From VAXT01 sp963794605 (GTDB lineage: Bacteria; Actinomycetota; Thermoleophilia; Gaiellales; Gaiellaceae): a stretch of 64,000 nucleotides of DNA. The DNA lies in the NCBI GenBank assembly GCA_963794605.1, contig CAWCEN010000004.1, forward strand, positions 310,001-374,000, in the 5' to 3' direction. A program made the translations under genes and the position numbers. Each line of letters starts with the position of its first letter. Within the stretch, counting starts at the first letter, position 1. Positions 17,027-25,765 of this stretch are shown piece after piece. The notes beneath the pieces were generated by a model. That model did not search any database. It was given only the letters and a program-made list of their open reading frames with translations, and was not told the DNA's origin.

Positions 17027-18268
17027 TTAGTGAAAAGGGTCGAGCAGCCGCCGCGCGACGCCCGCCCAGCTCCAGCGCTCGACGACGGCGCGCCGCGCCG
17101 CTTCCTGGAGCCGGGCTCGCTCGTCGGGCTCGAGCCCCAGCAGCCTGCGTAGCTTGTCCGCGAGCTCTGCCGAGTCGCCCGTCGCGAAGCTCGTCAGGTC
17201 GCGGTACTGCTCCGGGTACCCGGCCGAGACTCCCGCTGCGATCTCGGCGAGGCCGGAGTGGTTCGCCACGAGCGGGAGCGAGCCGGCCGCAGCCGCCTCG
17301 GCGGCGACCATCCCGAACGCCTCGGGGAAGATCGACGGGACGGCCGTGACCTGGGCCAGCGGGATCAGCTTCGCGAGGTGCCGGTGCTCCAGCGGACCCG
17401 TGAAGAGTGTCCGCGGGGGCGCCGTTCGCTCGAGCTCCTCGCGGTAGTCGCCGAAGCCGACGACGACTGCCCTCGCGTCAACCTCTTGCAGCGCCTCGAA
17501 GAGGACGTGCACGCCTTTGTTGCGCAGGAGCTTTCCGAAGTAGAGGACGGTCGGCTCGTCGTCGGCGAGGAACGCAGCGAGCCGGTCCGCGTTGCCCTCG
17601 TCGGGCAGCCGCTCGTTCACGTTGGCCGGGTTCGGCGGATCCGCGCGGCTCTCGTCGATCAGGTCACGCAGGGCCTCGCCGCGCGGGAGTGGAACGAACT
17701 CGTCGACGTCCACGCCCGGCGGTACGACGTGCACGCGGTCGACGTGGCCGACGACCTCCTCGAGCACTTTGCGGATGTGCTCCGACCCGACGAATACCGC
17801 CTCCGCGCCGGCGAGCGACTCTCGCCCCCACCGCGACAGATCCTCGTTCCCGCGCATCGAGTACTCGAGCTCGGAGCCGTGCGCCTTGACCGCGAACCTT
17901 GCTCCGGACGCCGCCGCGACCGGCCCGCCGAGCACGACGTGGTTCGCGAACACGAGATCGGCGGGCAGATACGCGCGAAGCGCTTCAGCGTTGGCCGCGA
18001 CGTACCGCTCGCGCTCGTCCAAGGTCAGGTTCTGCACGAGCCGCGCCTCCATGCCTTCGTACTCGTCGAGCACGAAGGTCGGAAGCAGCCCGCCGATATC
18101 CGGGCGCACGACCGCCGCCCCGCCGAGGTCGTACTCCTCGGGATGCGGCTCCTGTGCGAAGACGGTCACGTCGTGTCCAGCGCGGCTCCACTCGCGCGCG
18201 AGCGAGCGCGTGTACACGTTCGAGCCGGTCCCGCCGAGCAAGTACCCATGCCAAAGCAGAATCCGCAT
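17027..18268 (-). CDS. Glycosyltransferase family 4
   Basis: GT-B fold glycosyltransferase of about 413 aa. N-domain: RILLWHGYLLGGTGSNVYTR, which is a Gly-rich acceptor loop. C-domain: VLYFGKLLRNKGVHVLFEAL and the donor-binding EAFGMVAAEAAAAGSLPLV (E-x7-E type). It transfers a sugar from a nucleotide-sugar; acceptor unknown. The ATG at 18268 is preferred over a TTG 12 nt upstream because the family starts right at this strand. It ends 9 nt before the GCS2 gene, so they probably share a transcript. Confidence 0.9.
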   Translation of the reverse strand: MRILLWHGYLLGGTGSNVYTRSLAREWSRAGHDVTVFAQEPHPEEYDLGGAAVVRPDIGGLLPTFVLDEYEGMEARLVQNLTLDERERYVAANAEALRAYLPADLVFANHVVLGGPVAAASGARFAVKAHGSELEYSMRGNEDLSRWGRESLAGAEAVFVGSEHIRKVLEEVVGHVDRVHVVPPGVDVDEFVPLPRGEALRDLIDESRADPPNPANVNERLPDEGNADRLAAFLADDEPTVLYFGKLLRNKGVHVLFEALQEVDARAVVVGFGDYREELERTAPPRTLFTGPLEHRHLAKLIPLAQVTAVPSIFPEAFGMVAAEAAAAGSLPLVANHSGLAEIAAGVSAGYPEQYRDLTSFATGDSAELADKLRRLLGLEPDERARLQEAARRAVVERWSWAGVARRLLDPFH

Positions 18269-18287
18269 CGGCCCTAACAATCCCTTA

Positions 18288-18327
18288 ACAGGGTCTGACC
18301 CCGTGATGCTTACAGGGTCTGACCCCG
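18288..18327. repeat. Two direct copies of ACAGGGTCTGACCCCG
   Basis: A 16-bp sequence occurs at 18288-18303 and 18312-18327, between rex and the glycosyltransferase gene. Each copy is itself palindromic (GGGTC-T-GACCC). The same core, in the other orientation, lies inside panC at 27994-28006. Confidence 0.85.
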
Positions 18328-18331
18328 CGGC

Positions 18332-18982
18332 TCAGGTTAGGTGGAAGTAGAGCGCGTAGAGGAGGTCGACCGCGGGATTCGATGTGTGGACGGCGACGTC
18401 GGATGGGACGTCGAGGAGCGCTTCGGAGTAGTTGAAGATGATCTTCACGCCCGAGTCGACGAGGTCTTCCGCGGCCTGTTGCGCGCTCGTCGCCGGCACG
18501 GCCAGAACGCCGACGATGATGTTCTTGTCGCGCACGAGGTCTGTCAGCTCGCCGTAGTTGCTGACGCCGATGGTGCCGACCCGGCGGCCGACCTTGTCCG
18601 GGTCGGTGTCGACGATCGCCGCGATGTGGATCCCGTGCTCGGCAAAGATCGGTGAGCTGACGATCGCCTCGCCGAGCCGGCCCGCCCCGACGAGCATGAT
18701 GTTGTGCTGTCCCTGGGTGCGCAGGATCTTGCGGATCTCGCCGAGCAGGCTGTCGATGTTGTAGCCGACCCCGCGCTTGCCGAACTTCCCGAAGGCAGAC
18801 AGGTCGCGGCGGATCTGCGTGGCGTTGATGTTCGTGTAGTCCGAGATCTCCTGGGACGAGATCCGGGCCTTGCCCATCTTCTTCGCCTGCGTCAGAACCT
18901 GGAGATACCGGCTCAACCGAGCCGCGACTCCGACCGTCAGCCGATCAGTCGGCGGTGCCTGGGTCGGAGTTTGTAACACCAC
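18332..18982 (-). CDS. rex: Redox-sensing transcriptional repressor Rex
   Basis: NAD+/NADH-sensing repressor. With the GTG at 18982 (or 18979) it is 216 aa, the usual Rex length; the longer ATG frame to 19078 adds an unrelated tail that overlaps the glutaredoxin-like gene. The N-terminal winged helix is LSRYLQVLTQAKKMGKARIS, with YTNINATQIRRDLSAFGKFG. The Rossmann domain is IMLVGAGRLGEAIVSS. The C-terminal helix for dimer swap reads NPAVDLLYALYFHLT. In actinobacteria Rex controls respiratory and fermentation genes. The start codon lies within an inverted repeat (18966-19036), which might be autoregulatory. Confidence 0.93.
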   Translation of the reverse strand: MVLQTPTQAPPTDRLTVGVAARLSRYLQVLTQAKKMGKARISSQEISDYTNINATQIRRDLSAFGKFGKRGVGYNIDSLLGEIRKILRTQGQHNIMLVGAGRLGEAIVSSPIFAEHGIHIAAIVDTDPDKVGRRVGTIGVSNYGELTDLVRDKNIIVGVLAVPATSAQQAAEDLVDSGVKIIFNYSEALLDVPSDVAVHTSNPAVDLLYALYFHLT

Positions 18983-19036
18983 ACAAGGATTCTTGCATTT
19001 CGGCACCACTTCTTGCGTCGTGGTGTCACAAAGTCC
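18966..19036. promoter_or_regulatory. Inverted repeat covering the rex start codon
   Basis: The arm 18966-18982 (minus strand GTGGTGTTACAAACTCC) and the arm 19020-19036 (plus strand GTGGTGTCACAAAGTCC) match at 15 of 17 positions in inverted orientation. The rex mRNA could fold a stem that contains the GTGGTG start region. As DNA, TTGTAACACCACACAA (18971-18986) is loosely like a Rex-type TTGTG-N6-CACAA site. Both readings are inferences. Confidence 0.5.
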
Positions 19037-19040
19037 GCTC

Positions 19041-19286
19041 TCAGGACCCCGCTTGTGCGAGCCGGCGCCGCATTGCATCGGGCGGCACGAAGTAGACGAA
19101 CGCCCTCTCGCCGTCGATCTCGACGACCGGGAGCAGCTCGCGGTAGCGGGCCTCGAGCTCCGAGTCGCCGTCGATCAGGATCTCGTCCAGCTCGAAGCCG
19201 AGCTCGTCACGGAGCGCCGCAATGGTCTGGCGGGCACGGTCACAGAGGTGACACCCCTCCGCGCCGTAGAGAACGACCTGGCTCAT
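19041..19286 (-). CDS. Glutaredoxin-like / DUF836 family protein
   Basis: 81 aa from the ATG at 19286: SQVVLYGAEGCHLCDRARQT, so it has a CxxC redox motif right after the first strand. It continues with GFELDEILIDGDSELEARY and LPVVEIDGERAFVYFVPP (cis-Pro strand of the thioredoxin fold). Likely a small cytosolic thiol-disulfide protein, possibly a thioredoxin-like partner. It ends just before rex and may share its transcript. The longer ORF extension upstream is repeat element C read through, not protein. Confidence 0.85.
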   Translation of the reverse strand: MSQVVLYGAEGCHLCDRARQTIAALRDELGFELDEILIDGDSELEARYRELLPVVEIDGERAFVYFVPPDAMRRRLAQAGS

Positions 19287-19305
19287 CAGAGCCGGCTGTC
19301 GCGAT

Positions 19306-19412
19306 GAGCACCGCGGGCGAAGCCGGGCTTTGCCCGAGCGCAGCCCACGAGATGGTCGCCGTCGAGGGCTGAGAAGAAGGGGGTCCATGGGGGAAACACG
19401 GTTTCCCCCATG
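19306..19412 (-). repeat. Composite structured intergenic element, copy C
   Basis: On the minus strand: hairpin CATGGGGGAAAC-CGT-GTTTCCCCCATG (19412-19386), then a CCCCCTTC tail, then a GGGC-AAA-GCCC hairpin (about 19339-19322). It starts 3 nt after the gdhA stop, which suits a terminator. It is the same order as copies A and B, with a shorter spacer. Confidence 0.7.
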
Positions 19413-19415
19413 TTC

Positions 19416-20690
19416 TTACGGGTAGAGGCCGCGCGTCGTCGTCGCTTCGGCCACGCGGTTCACCGCCAGCCCGTACGCCGCCATCCGCATGCTCGTGCCG
19501 CGGCTTTCGCGAGTCGCCCAGGTCTCGTTGAACGCGCGGGTCGAGATGTCGTTCAACCGCGCGTTCACCTCGTCCTCCTTCCAGAAGTACTCCTGGAGGC
19601 CCTGCACCCACTCGAAGTAGGAGACGACGACGCCGCCCGCGTTCGCAAGGACGTCCGGCAGGACGAGCACGCCACGGTCTTCGAGGATCTCGTCGGCCGC
19701 GGGAGTCGTCGGGCCGTTCGCGCCCTCGCAGATGATCTTCGCCTTGATCTTGTCCGCGTTCTCGCTCGTGATCACCTGCTCCAGGGCGCAGGGCGCGAGC
19801 ACGTCGCACTCGAGGACGAGGAGCTCCTCGTCGGTGACCGTCTCAGCGTCCTTGAGACCCTCCAGCGAGCCGGTCTCCTGCTTGTGGGCGATCGCGGCCT
19901 CGACGTCGATCCCTTGTTCGTTGTAGACGCCTCCGGTGGAGTCCGAGGCGGCCAGCACCGTCGCTCCCTCCTGCGCGAGGAACCGTGCGAGGTACATGCC
20001 GACGTTGCCGAACCCCTCGACGACGACGCGCTGCCCCGCGATCGTCGCGCCCTGCTTCCGTACGGCTTCGCGGATGATGTAGAGCGCGCCGCGCGCCGTC
20101 GCCTCGAGCCTCCCGAGCGAGCCGCCGATGTTCAGCGGCTTCCCGGTGACGACGCCGAGCACCGAGTGGCCCTTGTTCATCGAGTACGTGTCGAAGATCC
20201 AGGCCATCACGCGGCCGTCCGTCCCCACGTCCGGCGCCGGGATGTCCTTCTCCGGGCCGATCTCGTTGATGATCTCGGACGTGTAGCGCCGCGTCATCTT
20301 CTGGAGCTCGGTCTCGGAGAGCGTCTTTGGATTGCAGGCGATGCCGCCCTTCGCGCCGCCGAACGGGATGTTCATCAGCGCGCACTTCCAGGTCATCCAC
20401 ATCGCGAGCGACTTGACCTCGTCGAGCGTGACGTCGGGGTGGTAGCGGATCCCGCCCTTCGACGGCCCGCGGGCAATGTTGTGCGTCACCCTGTAGCCCT
20501 CGAAGGCGTGGACGGCGCCGTCGTCCATGACCACGGGCACGGAGACGACGACCGCCTTCTTGCACTCCTTGAGGACCGAGATCAGGTTCGGGTCGATCTT
20601 GAACGTGTCCGCGACCCGGTAGAGCTGCTGTTGGGCGATCTCGAACGGGTTCTCGCGGAGATGGGAGACGGGTGCCGCAACGGTGGTCAC
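19416..20690 (-). CDS. gdhA: Glu/Leu/Phe/Val dehydrogenase (glutamate dehydrogenase)
   Basis: 424 aa, NAD(P)-dependent oxidative deamination of glutamate (or reductive amination of 2-oxoglutarate). Seen: the substrate-binding GGIRYHPDVTLDEVKSLAMW, catalytic PFGGAKGGI (Lys), dinucleotide fold VVVEGFGNVGMYLARFLAQE, and the C-terminal DVLANAGGVVVSYFEWVQ. The amino-acid pattern is closest to the hexameric catabolic/archaeal-like glutamate dehydrogenases, though leucine dehydrogenase specificity cannot be excluded. ATG start; element C follows the stop directly. Confidence 0.94.
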   Translation of the reverse strand: MTTVAAPVSHLRENPFEIAQQQLYRVADTFKIDPNLISVLKECKKAVVVSVPVVMDDGAVHAFEGYRVTHNIARGPSKGGIRYHPDVTLDEVKSLAMWMTWKCALMNIPFGGAKGGIACNPKTLSETELQKMTRRYTSEIINEIGPEKDIPAPDVGTDGRVMAWIFDTYSMNKGHSVLGVVTGKPLNIGGSLGRLEATARGALYIIREAVRKQGATIAGQRVVVEGFGNVGMYLARFLAQEGATVLAASDSTGGVYNEQGIDVEAAIAHKQETGSLEGLKDAETVTDEELLVLECDVLAPCALEQVITSENADKIKAKIICEGANGPTTPAADEILEDRGVLVLPDVLANAGGVVVSYFEWVQGLQEYFWKEDEVNARLNDISTRAFNETWATRESRGTSMRMAAYGLAVNRVAEATTTRGLYP

Positions 20691-20760
20691 GAAGTCACTC
20701 CTTGAATCGGCTGCAAATGAAGGGAAGTTCCGGCGGCGAGTATAAGCCGGGCCGCACGAG

Positions 20761-23340
20761 TTACCGAATGGTGAACGGCACGACCTCTTCGGTAGGCGGC
20801 CCCTGTCCGGTCGGGTAGGCCCGCAGCAGGAGCCGGTACTTGCCGGGCTCGAGGATGTCGCCGTTGGCGTCGCGCCCGGTCAGGCCGAACGCGACGCGGC
20901 CGGGCAGGAGGTCGCGGAGCTGGGCCAGGGTGCCGAGCTTCGAGCCGTCGCTGCCCCGAAGCTGGAGCACGAGCAGCGCGACCGGCTGGAGCTGGCCGCC
21001 GGCTGCAATCCGACCGGCCTGGAACGAGAGCACGGCCGGTGTCGTGTCCGAGGGACGGAACGCGCGGCTCGAGAGGTGGATGGACGAAAGAAACTCGTCG
21101 TGGCGAGGCCGCACCGTGATCAGCCACGGGACGTGGACCGCGTTGCTCCCGCGGGGGCGGATCGTGAGCAGGCCCTCGATCGGGTCGCCCATCGGCGCGA
21201 GAGCGCGCACGGCCACGTAGACGGTCGCGATGCCGTGCGGCCTGATCCGCACCTGTGACGGCGCGAATGCGAAGACCAGCGCTCGGGCGCCGCCTCGGTC
21301 GCGCCGGTCGGCAGCGAACTCGACGGTGAGCCTGCGGGACGAGAGGTTGCGCACGATGAGCCTGCGCGTCGCGTGCCAGCCCGAGCCGCGCGTCGCACGC
21401 CCGAAGCTGAGCGTGGCCGGAAGCGCCGCGACCTCGCCCGCCGAGGTCGCGCCGATGTCGAGCAGCCCTGCTCCCTGCGCCGCCACCGACTCCCGCGGAA
21501 GCTGCCTCGCCGATCCCGCAAGCAGCCCCTTGAGCGCTGACGCGTCCAGGTCGGGCCTGGCCTGCGCGAGCAACGCCGCCGAGCCCGCAAGGATTGCCGA
21601 CGCGGCGCTCGTGCCGCTGATGCTCGAGTACCGGGCCGAGCCGTCCTCCGCCTTGCCGGGATCGGCCGTCAGCAGGCCGACGCCGGGGGCGACGAGGTCC
21701 GGTTTCACGAACCCGTTGAACGCGAGCCCCCGGGACGAGAACGGTGCGACACCGCCCTCTGTTGGGCTGGCCTCCGAGCTCGCCCGCCCGATCGACACCA
21801 CCACCGTCCGTCCGTCCGCGAGCTCGTCGACGAGCTTCTTGCCGAGCGCCGACGGCAGTCCGACGACCGGGACGGTGACGCCGTCGTCGAGGCCGATCCC
21901 CCCGCCCGGGAGCGCGTCGCCGTAGAGCACGACCGCGGCCGCGCCGGCCTTCGCGGCCTGGGCCGCTGCATACCCGGGATCGTTGCCGGCCGGGACGAGC
22001 GCGGCGCGTCCCGCCACGAGGCTGAGACCGCCCTTCGTGAAGAACTCGTCCAGGCTCGGCGGCGCGCCCTGGGCGAGCTCGGCGGGCCTGAGTCTCGGAA
22101 CGCTCAACTCGAGGGTCTGGCCCGCGCCCGGGGCAACGGCTCCGGCGAGCGGCACCCGGCGATCGAAGAGCACGCCAAGCCCGACCCGGCACACGACGCG
22201 CACCGACGCTGAGGAGTCGCGGAGGTCGGCCGCTCCGACGGTGAGTGCCGCGCGCGATCCACCGGGGCCGGAGATGCTTCCGTAGCCCGGGCCGGCCAGG
22301 CCGTCGTTGCCGGCGGGAGCGACAACGAGCGTGTCGAGGCGGAGCGCTCCAGCGACTGCTCTGGCGGAAGGGCTGTCCTCGAAGGCTGCGAACGGCTCGG
22401 CGACGCCGATGAGCGCGATCCGCGCCGCGTCGAGGTCGACGCCGTCCAGGTTCGGGTCGACGGCGCGCTCGAGGCCTGCAATCAGCTGGTCGGTGCGGCC
22501 GTAGACCGCCCAGCGCCCGCTCGCCTCGGGCTGCCAGCCCGCGACTCGGATCGGTAGCACGGTCGCTCCAGGTGCAACACCGTCCATCTTCCCCGGGCCC
22601 TCGGAGCCGACGAGGAGGCCCGCCATCTGCGTTCCGTGCCGCTCGAGCCGCGTCGGATCGTCAGGGCTGGGCCGCGCGAGCGTGTCGCGGGTGTTTCCGA
22701 CCACGTCGTACCCGCCGGAGACCTGGCCGAGGACGTACGGATGGTTGGCGTCGACTCCGGTGTCGAGCAGCGCGATGGTCACGCCGCGCCCGTTCGACCC
22801 GGGCAGGCTGACCTCGGGACGGCTCGCCACGCCGGGCGCGAGGCCGCTCTTCTCGATCAGGGTCGAGGAGACCGAGGCCGGATAGGTGACGCGGACCGGA
22901 TAGACGCCCGCGACCTCGGGCGCGCGCTCGAGGAAGGCGATCGCCCTCGGGTCGAGCGCCGCCGAGAAGCCTGTGATGACTCGCGCGTAACGGTGCTCGG
23001 GCTCCACCCGCACCCCGTCCTGCGCGAGCCGCGCGATGAGCAGGTTGTCAGCGGCAAGCGCGGCCGCTGTCCAGCGGCGCTGCTGAGACTCGGTCGCCTG
23101 TCCCCCGGCGGCGGCGACCTGGTCGGAGAGCGAAGGGCTGTTCAGGACGACGATCACGCGCTGGCCGACGGCGACCTGCTCGCGTGGACTGCCGACGAGC
23201 CCCTGCCACGAAGACGCCGTCTGGGTCTCCTGCTCGTGGCCGGCGCTGCCCGCGCCCGCGCCGACCGTCACCAGGGTCGCGCCCAGCGCTAGGGCTGCGA
23301 GCAGGCTGAGCTGCGGGGCTTCACGCCGCCGTAGACGCAT
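20761..23340 (-). CDS. Secreted subtilisin-like serine protease (S8) with PA domain
   Basis: About 859 aa. A signal peptide (LSLLAALALGATLVTVGAGA) is followed by an I9-like propeptide (VAVGQRVIVVLNSPSLSDQ) and the S8 domain with the triad in order: Asp in TIALLDTGVDANHPY, His in RHGTQMAGLLVG, Ser in ISGTSAASAILAGSAALLAQ. A PA-type insert (AAKAGAAAVVLYGDALPGG) lies between His and Ser. A C-terminal beta-sandwich region follows (VRIRPHGIATVYVAVRALAP). It is exported to digest extracellular protein. Its start overlaps the end of tsaD, with ATGs at 23340 and 23346 and a third at 23355, so it is at the end of the tsaE-tsaD operon, an unusual partner. Confidence 0.9.
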   Translation of the reverse strand: MRLRRREAPQLSLLAALALGATLVTVGAGAGSAGHEQETQTASSWQGLVGSPREQVAVGQRVIVVLNSPSLSDQVAAAGGQATESQQRRWTAAALAADNLLIARLAQDGVRVEPEHRYARVITGFSAALDPRAIAFLERAPEVAGVYPVRVTYPASVSSTLIEKSGLAPGVASRPEVSLPGSNGRGVTIALLDTGVDANHPYVLGQVSGGYDVVGNTRDTLARPSPDDPTRLERHGTQMAGLLVGSEGPGKMDGVAPGATVLPIRVAGWQPEASGRWAVYGRTDQLIAGLERAVDPNLDGVDLDAARIALIGVAEPFAAFEDSPSARAVAGALRLDTLVVAPAGNDGLAGPGYGSISGPGGSRAALTVGAADLRDSSASVRVVCRVGLGVLFDRRVPLAGAVAPGAGQTLELSVPRLRPAELAQGAPPSLDEFFTKGGLSLVAGRAALVPAGNDPGYAAAQAAKAGAAAVVLYGDALPGGGIGLDDGVTVPVVGLPSALGKKLVDELADGRTVVVSIGRASSEASPTEGGVAPFSSRGLAFNGFVKPDLVAPGVGLLTADPGKAEDGSARYSSISGTSAASAILAGSAALLAQARPDLDASALKGLLAGSARQLPRESVAAQGAGLLDIGATSAGEVAALPATLSFGRATRGSGWHATRRLIVRNLSSRRLTVEFAADRRDRGGARALVFAFAPSQVRIRPHGIATVYVAVRALAPMGDPIEGLLTIRPRGSNAVHVPWLITVRPRHDEFLSSIHLSSRAFRPSDTTPAVLSFQAGRIAAGGQLQPVALLVLQLRGSDGSKLGTLAQLRDLLPGRVAFGLTGRDANGDILEPGKYRLLLRAYPTGQGPPTEEVVPFTIR

Positions 23341-24322
23341 AGGCATCCAACCCAAGATAACGGGCGAACGGGATCGCCTCGACGTACCGCCCGGCGGAGG
23401 CGATCATCGCGGCGTTGTCGGTGCAGAGCTCGAGCGGCGCGAGCGCGGCGCCCGGGAGCGCGGCGCGAAGCTCGGAGTTCGCGGCGACCCCGCCGACGAC
23501 CGCGATCCGATCGGCTCCCGTTTGCTCGGCCGCGGCCTGGGCACGTTCGACCAGCGCGGCGACGATCGCCCGCTGGTACGACGCAGCCAGGTCGGCGCGG
23601 CGCCGCTGCAGCTCGTCGGCGTCGAGCTCGCGCACCGTGTAGAGGAGCGCGGTCTTGAGGCCCGAGAACGAGAAGTCGAGTCCCGGGACACGGGCGATCG
23701 GAAACTCGTACGCCTCGGGGTCGCCTTCACGCGCGAGCCGGTCGATCGCCGCGCCGCCCGGATAGCCGAGCCCGAGCAAGCGCGCGCCCTTGTCGAACGC
23801 CTCGCCGGCCGCGTCGTCGAGCGTCGTCCCGACGATCAGGAAGCCGCCGTGATCTTGCACGTCGAGGAGCAGCGTGTGCCCGCCGCTCGCGAGCAGGCAC
23901 AGGAACGGCGGCTCGACGGGCTTGGGCTGCAGGAACAGCGAGGCGACATGGCCGTGCAGGTGGTTGACCGGAGCGAGTGGCAGGCGACGCGCCCACGCGA
24001 GCGCTTTCGCCGCGGACAGACCCACGAGGAGTGCGCCGATCAGCCCGGGCCCCTGTGTGACGGCGACGCGCTCGATCCGGTCGAGTCCGATCCCCGCCGC
24101 GCCGAGCGCCTCGCGCATGACCGGCGTCACCAGCTCGAGGTGTCGCCGCGATGCGACCTCAGGAACGACGCCGCCGTACTTCGCGTGCAGCTCGGCCTGG
24201 GAGGAGACGACGTTGGAGAGGATCTCGCCGTGTTCCGTGACGACGGCCGCCGCCGTCTCGTCGCAGGACGTCTCGAGCCCGAGGATCAAGCGCTCGCGGG
24301 CTCGCGGACTGGATCGCGCCAC
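23321..24322 (-). CDS. tsaD: tRNA N6-threonylcarbamoyladenosine transferase TsaD
   Basis: 333 aa, transfers threonylcarbamoyl from threonylcarbamoyl-AMP to A37 of ANN-reading tRNAs. Family motifs: LGLETSCDETAAAVV, VAVTQGPGLIGALLVGLSAA, the metal-binding HLHGHVASLF, and VVGGVAANSELRAAL. It acts with TsaB and TsaE, encoded in the same operon. Its start overlaps the end of rimI by 37 nt, and its stop lies inside the 5' end of the protease gene. Confidence 0.97.
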   Translation of the reverse strand: MARSSPRARERLILGLETSCDETAAAVVTEHGEILSNVVSSQAELHAKYGGVVPEVASRRHLELVTPVMREALGAAGIGLDRIERVAVTQGPGLIGALLVGLSAAKALAWARRLPLAPVNHLHGHVASLFLQPKPVEPPFLCLLASGGHTLLLDVQDHGGFLIVGTTLDDAAGEAFDKGARLLGLGYPGGAAIDRLAREGDPEAYEFPIARVPGLDFSFSGLKTALLYTVRELDADELQRRRADLAASYQRAIVAALVERAQAAAEQTGADRIAVVGGVAANSELRAALPGAALAPLELCTDNAAMIASAGRYVEAIPFARYLGLDAYASTAA

Positions 24323-24753
24323 ATGATCAGGGCGTCTTCTCGGTTGTCCGTGTAGTAGCCACGGCGAATTCCCCTCGCGCGAAAGCCGAGCGCCTCGTAG
24401 AGGCGGATCGCCGACTCGTTGGAGACGCGCACCTCGAGCGTGTAGCCCCGCCTCACATCCCGCGCGGTGACCTCAAACAGCCGCTCCATCATCCCGCGCG
24501 CGATCCCGCGCCTCCTGTGTTCCGGCGCGACGGCGATGTTCATCACGTGCCAGGCGTCGACGTAGCGCGAGATGATGAGGTAGCCGACGAGCTCGTCGCG
24601 CTCGATGTCGACCCCCCCGAGGCAGATCGAGGACGGCTTCGCGAGCTCGCCCGCGAACATGGAGCGCGACCACGGCGTCGGGTACGAGGCGCGCTCGATC
24701 TCCTCGATCGCGCCCAGGTCGCGCAGCTTGAGCTTTCGGAACTCGATCGTCAT
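24286..24753 (-). CDS. rimI: Ribosomal protein S18 alanine N-acetyltransferase RimI
   Basis: 155 aa GNAT acetyltransferase. The ATG at 24753 overlaps the tsaB stop (ATGA). It starts TIEFRKLKLRDLGAIEEIER and has the acetyl-CoA-binding loop VAPEHRRRGIARGMMERLFE and NESAIRLYEALGFRARGIRR...YYTDNREDALIMW, which are close to RimI. Location between tsaB and tsaD is the classical one. Acetylation of the S18 N-terminus is the known role in E. coli; other N-terminal substrates are possible. Confidence 0.93.
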   Translation of the reverse strand: MTIEFRKLKLRDLGAIEEIERASYPTPWSRSMFAGELAKPSSICLGGVDIERDELVGYLIISRYVDAWHVMNIAVAPEHRRRGIARGMMERLFEVTARDVRRGYTLEVRVSNESAIRLYEALGFRARGIRRGYYTDNREDALIMWRDPVREPASA

Positions 24754-25352
24754 GACCGCTTCCGGTCGGCGTCGGGAATCCTGACGTAGATCGGCTCGAC
24801 GAGCTCGGCCGGCCCGAAGTCGGTGGCGAGCCGTGCATGCACGCTGGCGCGCGGAACGTGCAGCTCGCTGTCGTCGGGCGGAATCTCGGCGCCGGCCGCC
24901 TCGAGCACCTCGCGATACCGAATCGCCCCATCGCCGACGCAAGCCCGTCCTCGTAGCAGGCTGTTACGAAGTTCGTTGGGGGGCGCGGCGACGGGTTCTC
25001 CGTCGATCAGCGTGAAGACCTCGCGGCGGCGCGCGTCGATCACCGGAAGCGCGGCGGGCGCTGCAGCTGCCAGCGCCTCGAGCGTCGAGACGCCTGCGAC
25101 CTGCGCGTCGAGCGCGAAAGCCAGCGTCCTGCTCGCGGCAAGCCCCATGCGCAGGCTCGTGAAGCTTCCCGGTCCGGTGCCGACGACGATCCGCTCGAGC
25201 TCATAAGGCTCGGCGTCGGCGCTCGTCAGGAGGTCGTCGATGTCCTCGAGCAGGCGCGCAGGGGTCCCGGTGCGCTCGCCGAGCAGTTTTCCGTCCTCGA
25301 GCAGCGCACTGGTGGCTGCGTTCGTCGCCGTGTCAAACGCGAGCGTCAGCAC
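24750..25352 (-). CDS. tsaB: tRNA threonylcarbamoyladenosine biosynthesis protein TsaB
   Basis: 200 aa, inactive TsaD paralogue that scaffolds the t6A complex. Seen: LTLAFDTATNAATSALLEDG, VGTGPGSFTSLRMGLAASRT, the ARRREVFTLIDG turn. Near residues 126-134 it reads ELRNSLLRG, whose DNA is a near-palindrome almost identical to a stretch in polA (61020-61046; ELSNSLLQG). It overlaps tsaE by 20 nt upstream and rimI by 4 nt downstream. Confidence 0.93.
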   Translation of the reverse strand: MLTLAFDTATNAATSALLEDGKLLGERTGTPARLLEDIDDLLTSADAEPYELERIVVGTGPGSFTSLRMGLAASRTLAFALDAQVAGVSTLEALAAAAPAALPVIDARRREVFTLIDGEPVAAPPNELRNSLLRGRACVGDGAIRYREVLEAAGAEIPPDDSELHVPRASVHARLATDFGPAELVEPIYVRIPDADRKRS

Positions 25353-25755
25353 GTTCGATCTCGATCATCCTTCGATCTCCACCGGCATGGCGAAGCCGCA
25401 CGTGGAACCGGGGTGCAGGCAGCTCGTCCCCGGCCGCCTCGGGCCACTCGACGAAGCACACGGCCCCGTCGAAGTACGGTTCGAGATCGCCCCACTCGGC
25501 CGGTGAGACGCTCTGGAACCGGTACAGGTCGAGGTGAGACACATCGACGGCCCCACGGTACCGATGGCCGACTGTGAAGGTGGGGCTCGTCACGTGTCCC
25601 TCGACCCCGAGTGCCCGGCACGCGCCGCGGACGAACGTCGTCTTGCCCGACCCGAGCTCGCCGGAGACGGTGACGACGTCGCCCGGCTCGAGCTCGGCGG
25701 CGAGCTCCGCGGCAATGCGCTCGGTCTCCTCCGGCGAGGACGACTCCCGCTCCAT
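25333..25755 (-). CDS. tsaE: tRNA threonylcarbamoyladenosine biosynthesis ATPase TsaE
   Basis: 140 aa from the ATG at 25755 (ERESSSPEETERIAAELAAE). P-loop SGELGSGKTTFVRG, then SPTFTVGHRY and VSHLDLYRF, which are the family's switch motifs, and WPEAAGDELP. It powers the TsaBDE cycle. The longer upstream frame overlaps the udg gene and is a shadow. It begins 10 nt after the udg stop. Confidence 0.95.
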   Translation of the reverse strand: MERESSSPEETERIAAELAAELEPGDVVTVSGELGSGKTTFVRGACRALGVEGHVTSPTFTVGHRYRGAVDVSHLDLYRFQSVSPAEWGDLEPYFDGAVCFVEWPEAAGDELPAPRFHVRLRHAGGDRRMIEIERADARV

Positions 25756-25765
25756 GGTGATGAGC

